Positions 10,793 through 23,615 of a stretch of DNA of 64,000 bases are shown here, one piece after another; position 1 is the first letter of the stretch, and every line of letters begins with the position of its first letter. This DNA is from Ptiloglossa arizonensis (lineage: Eukaryota; Arthropoda; Insecta; Hymenoptera; Colletidae), in contig NW_027478892.1 in NCBI RefSeq assembly GCF_051014685.1, positions 186,001 through 250,000 on the forward strand, given 5' to 3'. A program made the position numbers and the translations under genes. Under the pieces are notes generated by a model. That model ran no database searches. It was given only the letters and a program-made list of their open reading frames with translations, and was not told the DNA's origin.

Positions 10793-13700
10793 TACCGTTG
10801 TAATCGGGCGAGTTTCTACTTTCAGATGCAACAGAAATCATGCGGATTGGTCAATCCGTTCGCGAGATATGGCCGTTTGGATGTAAGAAACGCTTGAAAA
10901 ACTCGAAATTTTCGCTGTTCTGATGCTCGAAACGAATAACTAGAACGGCCTAGGGGAAAAGTGCGTATACTGTTGTAAACGGGCGAGTTTCTACTTTCAG
11001 ATGCAGCAGAAATTTTGCGGATTGATCAATCCCTTCGCGAGATATGGCAGTTTGGAGATAAGAAACGCTTTAGAAACTCAAAATTTTCGCAGTTTTATGC
11101 TCGAAACGAAGAACTAGTACGGCCCAGGGGAAAAGTGCGCATACCGTTGTAATCGGGCGAGTTTCTACTTTCAAATGCAACAGAAATTTTGTGGATTGGT
11201 CAATCCGTTCGCGAGATGTGGCAGTTTGGAGGTAAGAAACGCTTGAGAAACTCAAAATTTTCGCAGTTCTGATGCTCGAAACGAATAACTAGAAAGGCCT
11301 GGGGGAAAAGTACGCATACCGTTGTAATCGGGCGAGTTTCTACTTTCAGATGCAACAGAAATTTTGCGGATTGGTCAATCCGTTCGCGTGATATGGCAGT
11401 TTGGAGGTAAGAAACGCTTGAGGAACTCAAAATTTTCGCAGTTCTGATGCTCGAAACGAATAACTAGAACGGCCTAGGGGAAAACTACACCTACCGTTGT
11501 CATCGGGCGAGTTTCTACTTTCAGATGCAACAGAAATTTTGCGGATTGATCAATCCGTTCGCGAGATATGGCAGTTTGGAGATAAGAAACGCTTTAGAAA
11601 CTCAAAATTTTCGCAGTTCCGATGCTCGAAACGAATAACTAGAACGGCCCAGGGGAAAAGTGCGCATACCGTTGTAATCGGGCGAGTTTCTACTTTCAGA
11701 AGCAACAGAAATTTTGCGGATTGGTCAATCCGTTCGCGAGATATGGCAGTTTGGAGGTAAGAAACGCTTGTGAAACTCAAAATTTTCGCAGTTCTGATGC
11801 TCGGAACGAATAACTAGAAAGGCCTGGGGGAAAAGTACGCATACCGTTGTAATCGGGCGAGTTTCTACTTTCAGATGCAACAGAAATTTTGCGGATTGGT
11901 CAATCCGTTCGCGTGATATGGCAGTTTGGAGGTAAGAAACGCTTGAGGAACTCAAAATTTTCGCAGTTCTGATGCTCGAAACGAATAACTAGAACGGCCT
12001 AGGGGAAAACTACACCTACCATTGTAATCGGGCGAGTTTGTACTTTCAAATGCAACAGAAATTTTGCGGATTGGTCAATCCGTTCGCGAGATGTGGCAGT
12101 TTGGAGGTAAGAAACGCTTGAGAAACTCAAAATTTTCGCAGTTCTGATGCTCGAAACGAATAACTAGGACGGCCTAGGGGAAAACTACACCTACCGTTGT
12201 AATCGGGCGAGTTTCTACTTTCAGATGCAACAGAAATTTTGCGGATTGATCAATCCGTTCGCGAGATATGGGAGTTTGGAGATAAGAAACGCTTTAGAAA
12301 CTCAAAATTTTCGCAGTTCCGATGCTCGAAACGAATAACTAGAACGGCCCAGGGGAAAAGTGCGCATACCGTTGTAATAGGGCGAGTTTCTACTTTCAAA
12401 TGCAACAGAAATTTTGCGGATTGGTCGATCCGTTCGCGAGATGTGGCAGTTTGGAAGTAAGAAACGCTTGAGAAACTCAAAATTTTCGCAGTTCTGATGC
12501 TCGAAACGAATAACCAGAACGGCCCAGGGGAAAAGTGCGCATACCGTTGTAATCGGGCGAGTTTCTACTTTCAAATGCAACAGAAATTTTGCGGATTGGT
12601 CAATCCGTTCGCGAGATATGGCAGTTTGGAGGTAAGAAACGCTTGAGAAACTCAAAATTTTCGCAGTTCTGATGCTCGAAACGAATGACTAGAACGGCCT
12701 AGGGGAGAAGTACGCACACCGTTGTAATCGGGCGAGTTTCTACTTTCAGATGCAACAGAAATCATGCGGATTGGTCAATCCGTTCGCGAGATATGGCCGT
12801 TTGGATGTAAGAAACGCTTGAGAAACTCAAAATTTTCGCAGTTCTGATGACCGAAACGAATAACTAGAACGGCCTAGGGGAAAAGTGCGCATACTGTTGT
12901 AAACGGGCGAGTTTCTACTTTCAGATGCAACAGAAATTTTGCGGATTGATCAATCCCTTCGCGAGATATGGAAGTTTGGAGATAAGAAACGCTTTAGAAA
13001 CTCAAAATTTTCGCAGTTTTATGCTCGAAACGAATAACTAGAACGGCCCAGGGGAAAAGTGCGCATACCGTTGTAATCGGGCGAGTTTCTACTTTCAAAT
13101 GCAACAGAAATTTTGCGGATTGTTCAATCCGTTCGCGAGATGTGGCAGTTTGGAGGTAAGAAACGCTTGAGAAACTCAAAATTTTCGCAGTTCTGATGCT
13201 CGAAACGAATAACTAGAACGGCCTAGGGGAAAACTACACCTACCGTTGTAATCGGGCGAGTTTCTACTTTCAGATGCAACAGAAATTTTGCGGATTGATC
13301 AATCCGTTCGCGAGATATGGCAGTTTGGAGATAAGAAACGCTTTAGAAACTCAAAATTTTCGCAGTTCCGATGCTCGAAACGAATAACTAGAACGGACCA
13401 GGGGAAAAGTGCGCTTACCGTTGTAATCGGGCGAGTTTCTACTTTCAGAAGCAACAGAAATTTTGCGGATTGGTCAATCCGTTCGCGAGATATGGCAGTT
13501 TGGAGGTAAGAAACGCTTGAGAAAATCAAAATCTTCGCAGTTCTGATGCTCGAAACGAATGACTAGAACGGCCTAGGGGAAAACTACACATACCGTTGCA
13601 ATCGGGCGAGTTTCTACTTTCAGATGCAACAGAAATTATGCGGATTGGTCAATCCGTTCGCGAGATATAGCCGTTTGGATGTAAGAAACGCTTGAGAAAC

Positions 13701-14143
13701 TCAAAATTTTCGCAGTTCTGATGCTCGAAACGAATAACTAGAACGGCCTAGGGGAAAACTACACCTACCGTTGTAATCGGGCGAGTTTCTACTTTCAGAT
13801 GCAACAGAAATTTTGCGGATTGATCAATCCGTTCGCGAGATATGGCAGTTTGGAGATAAGAAACGCTTTATAAACTCAAAATTTTCGCAGTTCCGATGCT
13901 CGAAACGAATAACTAGAACGGCCCAGGGGAAAAGTGCGCATACCGTTGTAATCGGGCGAGTTTCTACTTTCAGAAGCTAAAGAAATTTTGCGGATTGGTC
14001 AATCCGTTCGCGAGATATGGCAGTTTGGAGGTAAGAAACGCTTGAGAAAATCAAAATCTTCGCAGTTCTGATGCTCGAAACGAATGACTAGAACGGCCTA
14101 GGGGAAAACTACACATACCGTTGCAATCGGGCTAGTTTCTACT
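10793..14143 (+). repeat. 26-monomer long-range duplication, copy 2
   Basis: This is the counterpart of 6245-9595. It has accumulated its own changes, such as GTTGTCATCGGG at about 11,498, ATGGGAG at 12,269, ACGGACCAGG with GCGCTTACCG at about 13,396-13,418, and CTTTATAAACTC at about 13,868. These changes are copied faithfully into the following 17-mer duplication where they fall inside it. The 26-mer duplication therefore predates the 17-mer duplication. Confidence 0.87.
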
Positions 14144-14495
14144 TTCAGATGCAACAAAAATTATGCGGATTGGTCAATCCGTTCGCGAGATATAGCCGTT
14201 TGGATGTAAGAAACGCTTGAGAAACTCAAAATTTTCGCAGTTCTGATGCTCGAAACGAATAACTAGAACGGCCTAGGGGAAAAGTGCGCATACCGTTGTA
14301 ATCGGGCGAGTTTCTACTTTCAGAAGCAACAGAAATTTTGCGGATTGGTCAATCCGTTCGCGAGATATGGCAGTTTGGAGGTAAGAAACGCTTGAGAAAC
14401 TCAAAATTTTCGCAGTTCTGATGCTCGAAACGAATGACTAGAACGGCCTAGGGGAGAAGTACGCATACCGTTGTAATCGGGCGAGTTTCTACTTC
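11522..14495 (+). repeat. 17-mer HOR, copy 1 (2,974 bp)
   Basis: Seventeen monomers, one of the 174-bp class, are repeated directly at 14,496. The limits come from mismatches at 11,521/14,495 and at about 14,512/17,486. Private markers present in both copies include CTCGGAACG, CTACCATTG, ATGGGAG, GATTGTTCAATCC, ACGGACCAGG, GCGCTTACCG, CTTTATAAACTC, CAGAAGCTAAAG and GGGCTAGTTTC. I found no difference at the markers compared, which implies a very recent duplication or an active conversion pair. Confidence 0.93.
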
Positions 14496-17469
14496 CAGAT
14501 GCAACAGAAATTTTGCGGATTGATCAATCCGTTCGCGAGATATGGCAGTTTGGAGATAAGAAACGCTTTAGAAACTCAAAATTTTCGCAGTTCCGATGCT
14601 CGAAACGAATAACTAGAACGGCCCAGGGGAAAAGTGCGCATACCGTTGTAATCGGGCGAGTTTCTACTTTCAGAAGCAACAGAAATTTTGCGGATTGGTC
14701 AATCCGTTCGCGAGATATGGCAGTTTGGAGGTAAGAAACGCTTGTGAAACTCAAAATTTTCGCAGTTCTGATGCTCGGAACGAATAACTAGAAAGGCCTG
14801 GGGGAAAAGTACGCATACCGTTGTAATCGGGCGAGTTTCTACTTTCAGATGCAACAGAAATTTTGCGGATTGGTCAATCCGTTCGCGTGATATGGCAGTT
14901 TGGAGGTAAGAAACGCTTGAGGAACTCAAAATTTTCGCAGTTCTGATGCTCGAAACGAATAACTAGAACGGCCTAGGGGAAAACTACACCTACCATTGTA
15001 ATCGGGCGAGTTTGTACTTTCAAATGCAACAGAAATTTTGCGGATTGGTCAATCCGTTCGCGAGATGTGGCAGTTTGGAGGTAAGAAACGCTTGAGAAAC
15101 TCAAAATTTTCGCAGTTCTGATGCTCGAAACGAATAACTAGGACGGCCTAGGGGAAAACTACACCTACCGTTGTAATCGGGCGAGTTTCTACTTTCAGAT
15201 GCAACAGAAATTTTGCGGATTGATCAATCCGTTCGCGAGATATGGGAGTTTGGAGATAAGAAACGCTTTAGAAACTCAAAATTTTCGCAGTTCCGATGCT
15301 CGAAACGAATAACTAGAACGGCCCAGGGGAAAAGTGCGCATACCGTTGTAATAGGGCGAGTTTCTACTTTCAAATGCAACAGAAATTTTGCGGATTGGTC
15401 GATCCGTTCGCGAGATGTGGCAGTTTGGAAGTAAGAAACGCTTGAGAAACTCAAAATTTTCGCAGTTCTGATGCTCGAAACGAATAACCAGAACGGCCCA
15501 GGGGAAAAGTGCGCATACCGTTGTAATCGGGCGAGTTTCTACTTTCAAATGCAACAGAAATTTTGCGGATTGGTCAATCCGTTCGCGAGATATGGCAGTT
15601 TGGAGGTAAGAAACGCTTGAGAAACTCAAAATTTTCGCAGTTCTGATGCTCGAAACGAATGACTAGAACGGCCTAGGGGAGAAGTACGCACACCGTTGTA
15701 ATCGGGCGAGTTTCTACTTTCAGATGCAACAGAAATCATGCGGATTGGTCAATCCGTTCGCGAGATATGGCCGTTTGGATGTAAGAAACGCTTGAGAAAC
15801 TCAAAATTTTCGCAGTTCTGATGACCGAAACGAATAACTAGAACGGCCTAGGGGAAAAGTGCGCATACTGTTGTAAACGGGCGAGTTTCTACTTTCAGAT
15901 GCAACAGAAATTTTGCGGATTGATCAATCCCTTCGCGAGATATGGAAGTTTGGAGATAAGAAACGCTTTAGAAACTCAAAATTTTCGCAGTTTTATGCTC
16001 GAAACGAATAACTAGAACGGCCCAGGGGAAAAGTGCGCATACCGTTGTAATCGGGCGAGTTTCTACTTTCAAATGCAACAGAAATTTTGCGGATTGTTCA
16101 ATCCGTTCGCGAGATGTGGCAGTTTGGAGGTAAGAAACGCTTGAGAAACTCAAAATTTTCGCAGTTCTGATGCTCGAAACGAATAACTAGAACGGCCTAG
16201 GGGAAAACTACACCTACCGTTGTAATCGGGCGAGTTTCTACTTTCAGATGCAACAGAAATTTTGCGGATTGATCAATCCGTTCGCGAGATATGGCAGTTT
16301 GGAGATAAGAAACGCTTTAGAAACTCAAAATTTTCGCAGTTCCGATGCTCGAAACGAATAACTAGAACGGACCAGGGGAAAAGTGCGCTTACCGTTGTAA
16401 TCGGGCGAGTTTCTACTTTCAGAAGCAACAGAAATTTTGCGGATTGGTCAATCCGTTCGCGAGATATGGCAGTTTGGAGGTAAGAAACGCTTGAGAAAAT
16501 CAAAATCTTCGCAGTTCTGATGCTCGAAACGAATGACTAGAACGGCCTAGGGGAAAACTACACATACCGTTGCAATCGGGCGAGTTTCTACTTTCAGATG
16601 CAACAGAAATTATGCGGATTGGTCAATCCGTTCGCGAGATATAGCCGTTTGGATGTAAGAAACGCTTGAGAAACTCAAAATTTTCGCAGTTCTGATGCTC
16701 GAAACGAATAACTAGAACGGCCTAGGGGAAAACTACACCTACCGTTGTAATCGGGCGAGTTTCTACTTTCAGATGCAACAGAAATTTTGCGGATTGATCA
16801 ATCCGTTCGCGAGATATGGCAGTTTGGAGATAAGAAACGCTTTATAAACTCAAAATTTTCGCAGTTCCGATGCTCGAAACGAATAACTAGAACGGCCCAG
16901 GGGAAAAGTGCGCATACCGTTGTAATCGGGCGAGTTTCTACTTTCAGAAGCTAAAGAAATTTTGCGGATTGGTCAATCCGTTCGCGAGATATGGCAGTTT
17001 GGAGGTAAGAAACGCTTGAGAAAATCAAAATCTTCGCAGTTCTGATGCTCGAAACGAATGACTAGAACGGCCTAGGGGAAAACTACACATACCGTTGCAA
17101 TCGGGCTAGTTTCTACTTTCAGATGCAACAAAAATTATGCGGATTGGTCAATCCGTTCGCGAGATATAGCCGTTTGGATGTAAGAAACGCTTGAGAAACT
17201 CAAAATTTTCGCAGTTCTGATGCTCGAAACGAATAACTAGAACGGCCTAGGGGAAAAGTGCGCATACCGTTGTAATCGGGCGAGTTTCTACTTTCAGAAG
17301 CAACAGAAATTTTGCGGATTGGTCAATCCGTTCGCGAGATATGGCAGTTTGGAGGTAAGAAACGCTTGAGAAACTCAAAATTTTCGCAGTTCTGATGCTC
17401 GAAACGAATGACTAGAACGGCCTAGGGGAGAAGTACGCATACCGTTGTAATCGGGCGAGTTTCTACTTC
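14496..17469 (+). repeat. 17-mer HOR, copy 2 (2,974 bp)
   Basis: This is the second direct copy of the 17-monomer unit. After its end the array continues with TTCCAGATGCAACAGAAATCATGC and the GAAATCGCC monomer. That is the context found at 10.3 kb rather than a third copy. The duplicated unit was thus inserted by unequal exchange between a site in the 11.5-kb context and one in the 10.3-kb context. Confidence 0.93.
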
Positions 17470-19160
17470 CAGATGCAACAGAAATCATGCGGATTGTTCA
17501 ATCCGTTCGCGAGAAATCGCCGTTTGGATGTAAGAAACGCTTGAGAAACTCAAAATTTTCGCAGTTCTGAAGCTCGAAACGAATGACTAGAACGGCCTAG
17601 GGGAAAACTACACATACCGTTGCAATCGGGCGAGTTTCTACTTTCAGATGCAACAGAAATTATGCGGATTGGTCAATCCGTTCGCGAGATATAGCCGTTT
17701 GGATGTATGAAACGCTTGAGAAACTCAAAATTTTCGCAGTTCTGATGCTCGAAACGAATATCTAGAACGGCCTAGGGGAAAAGTGCGCATACCGTTGTAA
17801 TCGGGCGAGTTTCTGCTTTCAGGAGCAACAGAAATTTTGCGGATTGGTCAATCCGTTCGCGAGATATGGCAGTTTGGAGGTAAGAAACGGTTGAGAAACT
17901 CAAAATTTTCGCAGTTCTGATGCTCGAAACGAATGACTAGAACGGCCTAGGGGAGAAGTACGCATACCGTTGTAATCGGGCGAGTTTCTACTTTCAGATG
18001 CAACAGAAATCATGCGGATTGGTCAATCCGTTCGCGAGATATGGCCGTTTGGATGTAAGAAACGCTTGAAAAACTCGAAATTTTCGCTGTTCTGATGCTC
18101 GAAACGAATAACTAGAACGGCCTAGGGGAAAAGTGCGTATACTGTTGTAAACGGGCGAGTTTCTACTTTCAGATGCAGCAGAAATTTTGCGGATTGATCA
18201 ATCCCTTCGCGAGATATGGCAGTTTGGAGATAAGAAACGCTTTAGAAACTCAAAATTTTCGCAGTTTTATGCTCGAAACGAAGAACTAGAACGGCCCAGG
18301 GGAAAAGTGCGCATACCGTTGTAATCGGGCGAGTTTCTACTTTCAAATGCAACAGAAATTTTGTGGATTGGTCAATCCGTTCGCGAGATGTGGCAGTTTG
18401 GAGGTAAGAAACGCTTGAGAAACTCAAAATTTTCGCAGTTCTGATGCTCGAAACGAATAACTAGAAAGGCCTGGGGGAAAAGTACGCATACCGTTGTAAT
18501 CGGGCGAGTTTCTACTTTCAGATGCAACAGAAATTTTGCGGATTGGTCAATCCGTTCGCGTGATATGGCAGTTTGGAGGTAAGAAACGCTTGAGGAACTC
18601 AAAATTTTCGCAGTTCTGATGCTCGAAACGAATAATTAGAACGGCCTAGGGGAAAACTACACCTACCGTTGTAATCGGGCGAGTTTCTACTTTCAGATGC
18701 AACAGAAATTTTGCGGATTGATTAATCCGTTCGCGAGATATGGCAGTTTGGAGATAAGAAACGCTTTAGAAACTCAAAATTTTCGCAGTTCCGATGCTCG
18801 AAACGAATAACTAGAACGGCCCAGGGGAAAAGTGCGCACACCGTTGTAATCGGGCGAGTTTCTACTTTCAGAAGCAACAGAAATTTTGCGGATTGGTCAA
18901 TCCGTTCGCGAGATATGGCAGTTTGGAGGTAAGAAACGCTTGTGAAACTCAAAATTTTCGCAGTTCTGATGCTCGAAACGAATAACTAGACAGGCCTGGG
19001 GGAAAAGTACGCATACCGTTGTAATCGGGCGAGTTTCTACTTTCAGATGCAACAGAAATTTTGCGGATTGGTCAATCCGTTCGCGTGATATGGCAGTTTG
19101 GAGGTAAGAAACGCTTGAGGAACTCAAAATTTTCGCAGTTCTGATGCTCGAAACGAATAA
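17470..19160 (+). repeat. Copy of the 10.3-12.0 kb segment
   Basis: It matches 10,298-11,988 at a spacing of 7,172 bp (41 monomers). Shared private markers are GAATATCTAGAACG, CTGCTTTCAGGAGC, AAACGGTTGAG, AAAACTCGAAATTTTCGCTG and GAAAGGCCTGGGGG. It has its own changes, for example ATGTATGAAACG at about 17,705, GAATAATTAG at about 18,633, GATTAATCC at 18,718-18,727, and GACAGGCCTGGGGG at about 18,989. It is the last long stretch of the left variant set. Confidence 0.87.
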
Positions 19161-22100
19161 CCAGAACGGCCCAGGGGTAAAGTGCGCATACCGTTGTAAT
19201 CGGGCGAGTTTCTACTTTCAGAAGCAACAGAAATTTTGCGGATTGGTCAATCCGTTCGCGAGATATGGCAGTTTGGAGGTAAGAAACGCTTGTGAAACTC
19301 AAAATTTTCGCAGTTCTGATGCTCGAAACGAATGACTAGAACGGCCTAGGGGAGAAGTACGCATACCGTTGTAATCGGGCGAGTTTCTACTTTCAGATGC
19401 AACAGAAATTATGCGGATTGGTCAATCCGTTCGCGAGATATAGCCGTTTGGATGTAAGAAACGCTTGAGAAACTCAAAATTTTCGCAGTTCTGATGCTCG
19501 AAACGAATAACTAGAACGGCCTAGGGGAAAAGTGCGCATACCGTTGTAATCGGGCGAGTTTCTACTTTCAGAAGCAACAGAAATTTTGCGGATTGGTCAA
19601 TCCGTTCGAGAGATATGGCAGTTTGGAGGTAAGAAACGCTTGAGAAACTCAACATTTTCGCAGTTCTGATGCTCGATACGAATAACTAGAACGGCCCAGG
19701 GGAAAAGTGCGCATACCGTTGTAATCGGGCGAGTTTCTACTTTCAGAAGCAACAGAAATTTTGCGGATTGGTCAATCCGTTCGCGAGATATGGCAGTTTG
19801 GATGTAAGAAACGCTTGAGAAACTCAAAATTTTCGCAGTTCTGATGCTCGAAACGAATGACTAGAACGGCCTAGAGGAAAACTACACATACCGTTGCAAT
19901 CGGACGAGTTTCTACTTTCAGATGCAACAGAAATTATGCGGATTGGTCAATCCGTTCGCGAGATATAGCCGTTTGGATGTAAGAAACGCTTGAGAAACTC
20001 AAAATTTTCGCAGTTCTGATGCTCGAAACGAATAACTAGAACGGCCTAGGGGAAAAGTGCGCATACCGTTGTAATCGGGCGAGTTTCTACTTTCAGAAGC
20101 AACAGAAATTTTGCGGATTGGTCAATCCGTTCGCGAGATATGGCCGTTTGGATGTAAGAAACGCTTGAGAAACTCAAAATTTTCGCAGTTCTGGTGCTCG
20201 AAACGAATAACTGGAACGGTCGAGGGGAAAACTACACATACCGTTGTAATCAGGCGAGTTTCTACTTTCAAATGCAACAAAAATTTTGCGGATTGGTCAA
20301 TCCGTTCGCGAGATATGGCAGTTTGGAGGTAAGAAGCGCTTGAGAAACTCAAAATTTTCGCAGTTCTGATGCTCGAAACGAATAACTGGAACGGCCTAGG
20401 GGAAAACTACACATACCGTTGTAATCGGGCGAGTTTCTACTTTCAGATGCAACAGAAATCATGCGGATTGGTCAATCAGTTCGCGAGATATGGCCGTTTG
20501 GATGTAAGAAACGCTTGAGAAACTCAAAATTTTCGGAGTTCTGATGCTCGAAATGAATAACTAGAACGGCCCAGGGGAAAAGTGCGCATGCCGTTGTAAT
20601 CGGGCGAGTTTCTACTTTCAGAAGCAACAGAAATTTTGCGGATTGGTCAATCCGTTCGCGAGATATGGCAGTTTGGAGGTAAGAAACGCTTGTGAAACTC
20701 AAAATTTTCGCAGTTCTGATGCTCGAAACGAATAACTAGACAGGCCTGGGGGAAAAGTACGCATACCGTTGTAATCGGGCGAGTTTCTACTTTCAGATGC
20801 AACAGAAATTTTGCGGATTGGTCAATCCGTTCGCGTGATATGGCAGTTTGGAGGTAAGAAACGCTTGAGGAACTCAAAATTTTCGCAGTTCTGATGCTCG
20901 AAACGAATAACCAGAACGGCCCAGGGGTAAAGTGCGCATACCGTTGTAATCGGGCGAGTTTCTACTTTCAGAAGCAACAGAAATTTTGCGGATTGGTCAA
21001 TCCGTTCGCGAGATATGGCAGTTTGGAGGTAAGAAACGCTTGTGAAACTCAAAATTTTCGCAGTTCTGATGCTCGAAACGAATGACTAGAACGGCCTAGG
21101 GGAGAAGTACGCATACCGTTGTAATCGGGCGAGTTTCTACTTTCAGAAGCAACAGAAATTTTGCGGATTGGTCAATCCGTTCGCGTGATATGGCAGTTTG
21201 GAGGTAAGAAACGCTTGAGGAACTCAAAATTTTCGCAGTTCTGATGCTCGAAACGAATAACCAGAACGGCCCAGGGGAAAAGTACGCATACCGTTGTAAT
21301 CGGGCGAGTTTCTACTTTCAGATGCAACAGAAATTTTGCGGATTGGTCAATCCGTTCGCGTGATATGGCAGTTTGGAGGTAAGAAACGCTTGAGGAACTC
21401 AAAATTTTCGCAGTTCTGATGCTCGAAACGAATAACCAGAACGGCCCAGGGGTAAAGTGCGCATACCGTTGTAATCGGGCGAGTTTCTACTTTCAGAAGC
21501 AACAGAAATTTTGCGGATTGGTCAATCCGTTCGCGAGATATGGCAGTTTGGAGGTAAGAAACGCTTGTGAAACTCAAAATTTTCGCAGTTCTGATGCTCG
21601 AAACGAATGACTAGAACGGCCTAGGGGAGAAGTACGCATACCGTTGTAATCGGGCGAGTTTCTACTTTCAGATGCAACAGAAATTATGCGGATTGGTCAA
21701 TCCGTTCGCGAGATATAGCCGTTTGGATGTAAGAAACGCTTGAGAAACTCAAAATTTTCGCAGTTCTGATGCTCGAAACGAATAACTAGAACGGCCTAGG
21801 GGAAAAGTGCGCATACCGTTGTAATCGGGCGAGTTTCTACTTTCAGAAGCAACAGAAATTTTGCGGATTGGTCAATCCGTTCGAGAGATATGGCAGTTTG
21901 GAGGTAAGAAACGCTTGAGAAACTCAACATTTTCGCAGTTCTGATGCTCGAAACGAATAACTAGAACGGCCCAGGGGAAAAGTGCGCATACCGTTGTAAT
22001 CGGGCGAGTTTCTACTTTCAGAAGCAACAGAAATTTTGCGGATTGGTCAATCCGTTCGCGAGATATGGCAGTTTGGATGTAAGAAACGCTTGAGAAACTC

Positions 22101-22940
22101 AAAATTTTCGCAGTTCTGATGCTCGAAACGAATGACTAGAACGGCCTAGGGGAAAACTACACATACCGTTGCAATCGGACGAGTTTCTACTTTCAGATGC
22201 AACAGAAATTATGCGGATTGGTCAATCCGTTCGCGAGATATAGCCGTTTGGATGTAAGAAACGCTTGAGAAACTCAAAATTTTCGCAGTTCTGATGCTCG
22301 AAACGAATAACTAGAACGGCCTAGGGGAAAAGTGCGCATACCGTTGTAATCGGGCGAGTTTCTACTTTCAGAAGCAACAGAAATTTTGCGGATTGGTCAA
22401 TCCGTTCGCGAGATATGGCCGTTTGGATGTAAGAAACGCTTGAGAAACTCAAAATTTTCGCAGTTCTGGTGCTCGAAACGAATAACTGGAACGGTCGAGG
22501 GGAAAACTACACATACCGTTGTAATCAGGCGAGTTTCTACTTTCAAATGCAACAAAAATTTTGCGGATTGGTCAATCCGTTCGCGAGATATGGCAGTTTG
22601 GAGGTAAGAAGCGCTTGAGAAACTCAAAATTTTCGCAGTTCTGATGCTCGAAACGAATAACTGGAACGGCCTAGGGGAAAACTACACATACCGTTGTAAT
22701 CGGGCGAGTTTCTACTTTCAGATGCAACAGAAATCATGCGGATTGGTCAATCAGTTCGCGAGATATGGCCGTTTGGATGTAAGAAACGCTTGAGAAACTC
22801 AAAATTTTCGGAGTTCTGATGCTCGAAACGAATAACTAGAACGGCCTAGGGGAAAAGTGCGCATGCCGTTGTAATCGGGCGAGTTTCTACTTTCAGAAGC
22901 AACAGAAATTTTGCGGATTGGTCAATCCGTTCGCGAGATA
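18850..22940 (+). repeat. 10-mer and 13-mer mosaic (1,750 / 2,275 bp)
   Basis: Two overlapping duplications share a source. 18,850-19,395 recurs at 20,600-21,145 (spacing 1,750 bp). About 19,040-20,665 recurs at 21,315-22,940 (spacing 2,275 bp). Between them, 21,145-21,670 is an extra trimer that resembles 9.6-10.0 kb. Private markers include CCAGGGGTAAAG, TTCGAGAGATATGG with CTCAACATTTTCG, AACGGTCGAGGGG, AAGAAGCGCTTG, TCAATCAGTTCG and TTTTCGGAGTTC. Right-type AACTGGAACGG monomers first appear here at about 20.2 kb. Private differences such as CTCGATACG (about 19,675) against CTCGAAACG (about 21,950) show later divergence. Confidence 0.85.
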
Positions 22941-23615
22941 TGGCAGTTTGGAGATAAGAAACGCTTTAGAAACTCAAAATTTTCGCAGTTTTGTGCTCGA
23001 AACGAATAACTGGAACGGCCCAGGGGAAAAGTGCGCATACCGTTGTAATCGGGCGAGTTTCTACTTTCAAACGCAACAGAAATTTTGCGGATTGGTCAAT
23101 CCGTTCGCGAGATATGGCAGTTTGGAGTTAAGAAACGCTTGAGAAACTCAAAATTTTCGCAGTTCTGGTGCTCGAAACGAATAACTGGAACGGAATAGGG
23201 GAAAACTACACATACCGTTGTAATCAGGCGAGTTTCTACTTTCAAATGCAACAGAAATTTTGCGGATTGGTCAATCCGTTCGCGAGATATGGCAGTTTGG
23301 AGATAAGAAACGCTTTAGAAACTCAAAATTTTCGCAGTTTTATGCTCGAAACGAATAACTGGAACGGCCCAGGGGAAAAGTGCGCATACCGTTGTAATCG
23401 GGCGAGTTTCTACTTTCAAATGCAACAGAAATTTTGCGGATTGATCAATCCCTTCGCGAGATATGGCAGTTTGGAGATAAGAAACGCTTTAGAAACTCAA
23501 AATTTTCGCAGTTTTATGCTCAAAACGAATAACTAGAACGGCCTAGGGGAAAACTACACCCACCGTTGTAATCGGGCGACTTTCTACTTTCAGATGCAAC
23601 AGAAACTTTGCGGAT
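22917..23615 (+). repeat. 349-bp dimers of 174/175-bp monomers
   Basis: GGAGATAAG/TTTTGTGCTC at 22.95 kb is followed by a 175-bp monomer, and the pair repeats from 23.27 kb with TTTTATGCTC. A further 174-bp monomer with CTCAAAACG follows at 23.5 kb. The block recurs at about 27.28-27.90 kb (spacing 4,367 bp) with small changes such as CGGAATAGGGG against CGGTATAGGGG. From here rightwards the 174-bp class becomes common. Confidence 0.84.
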
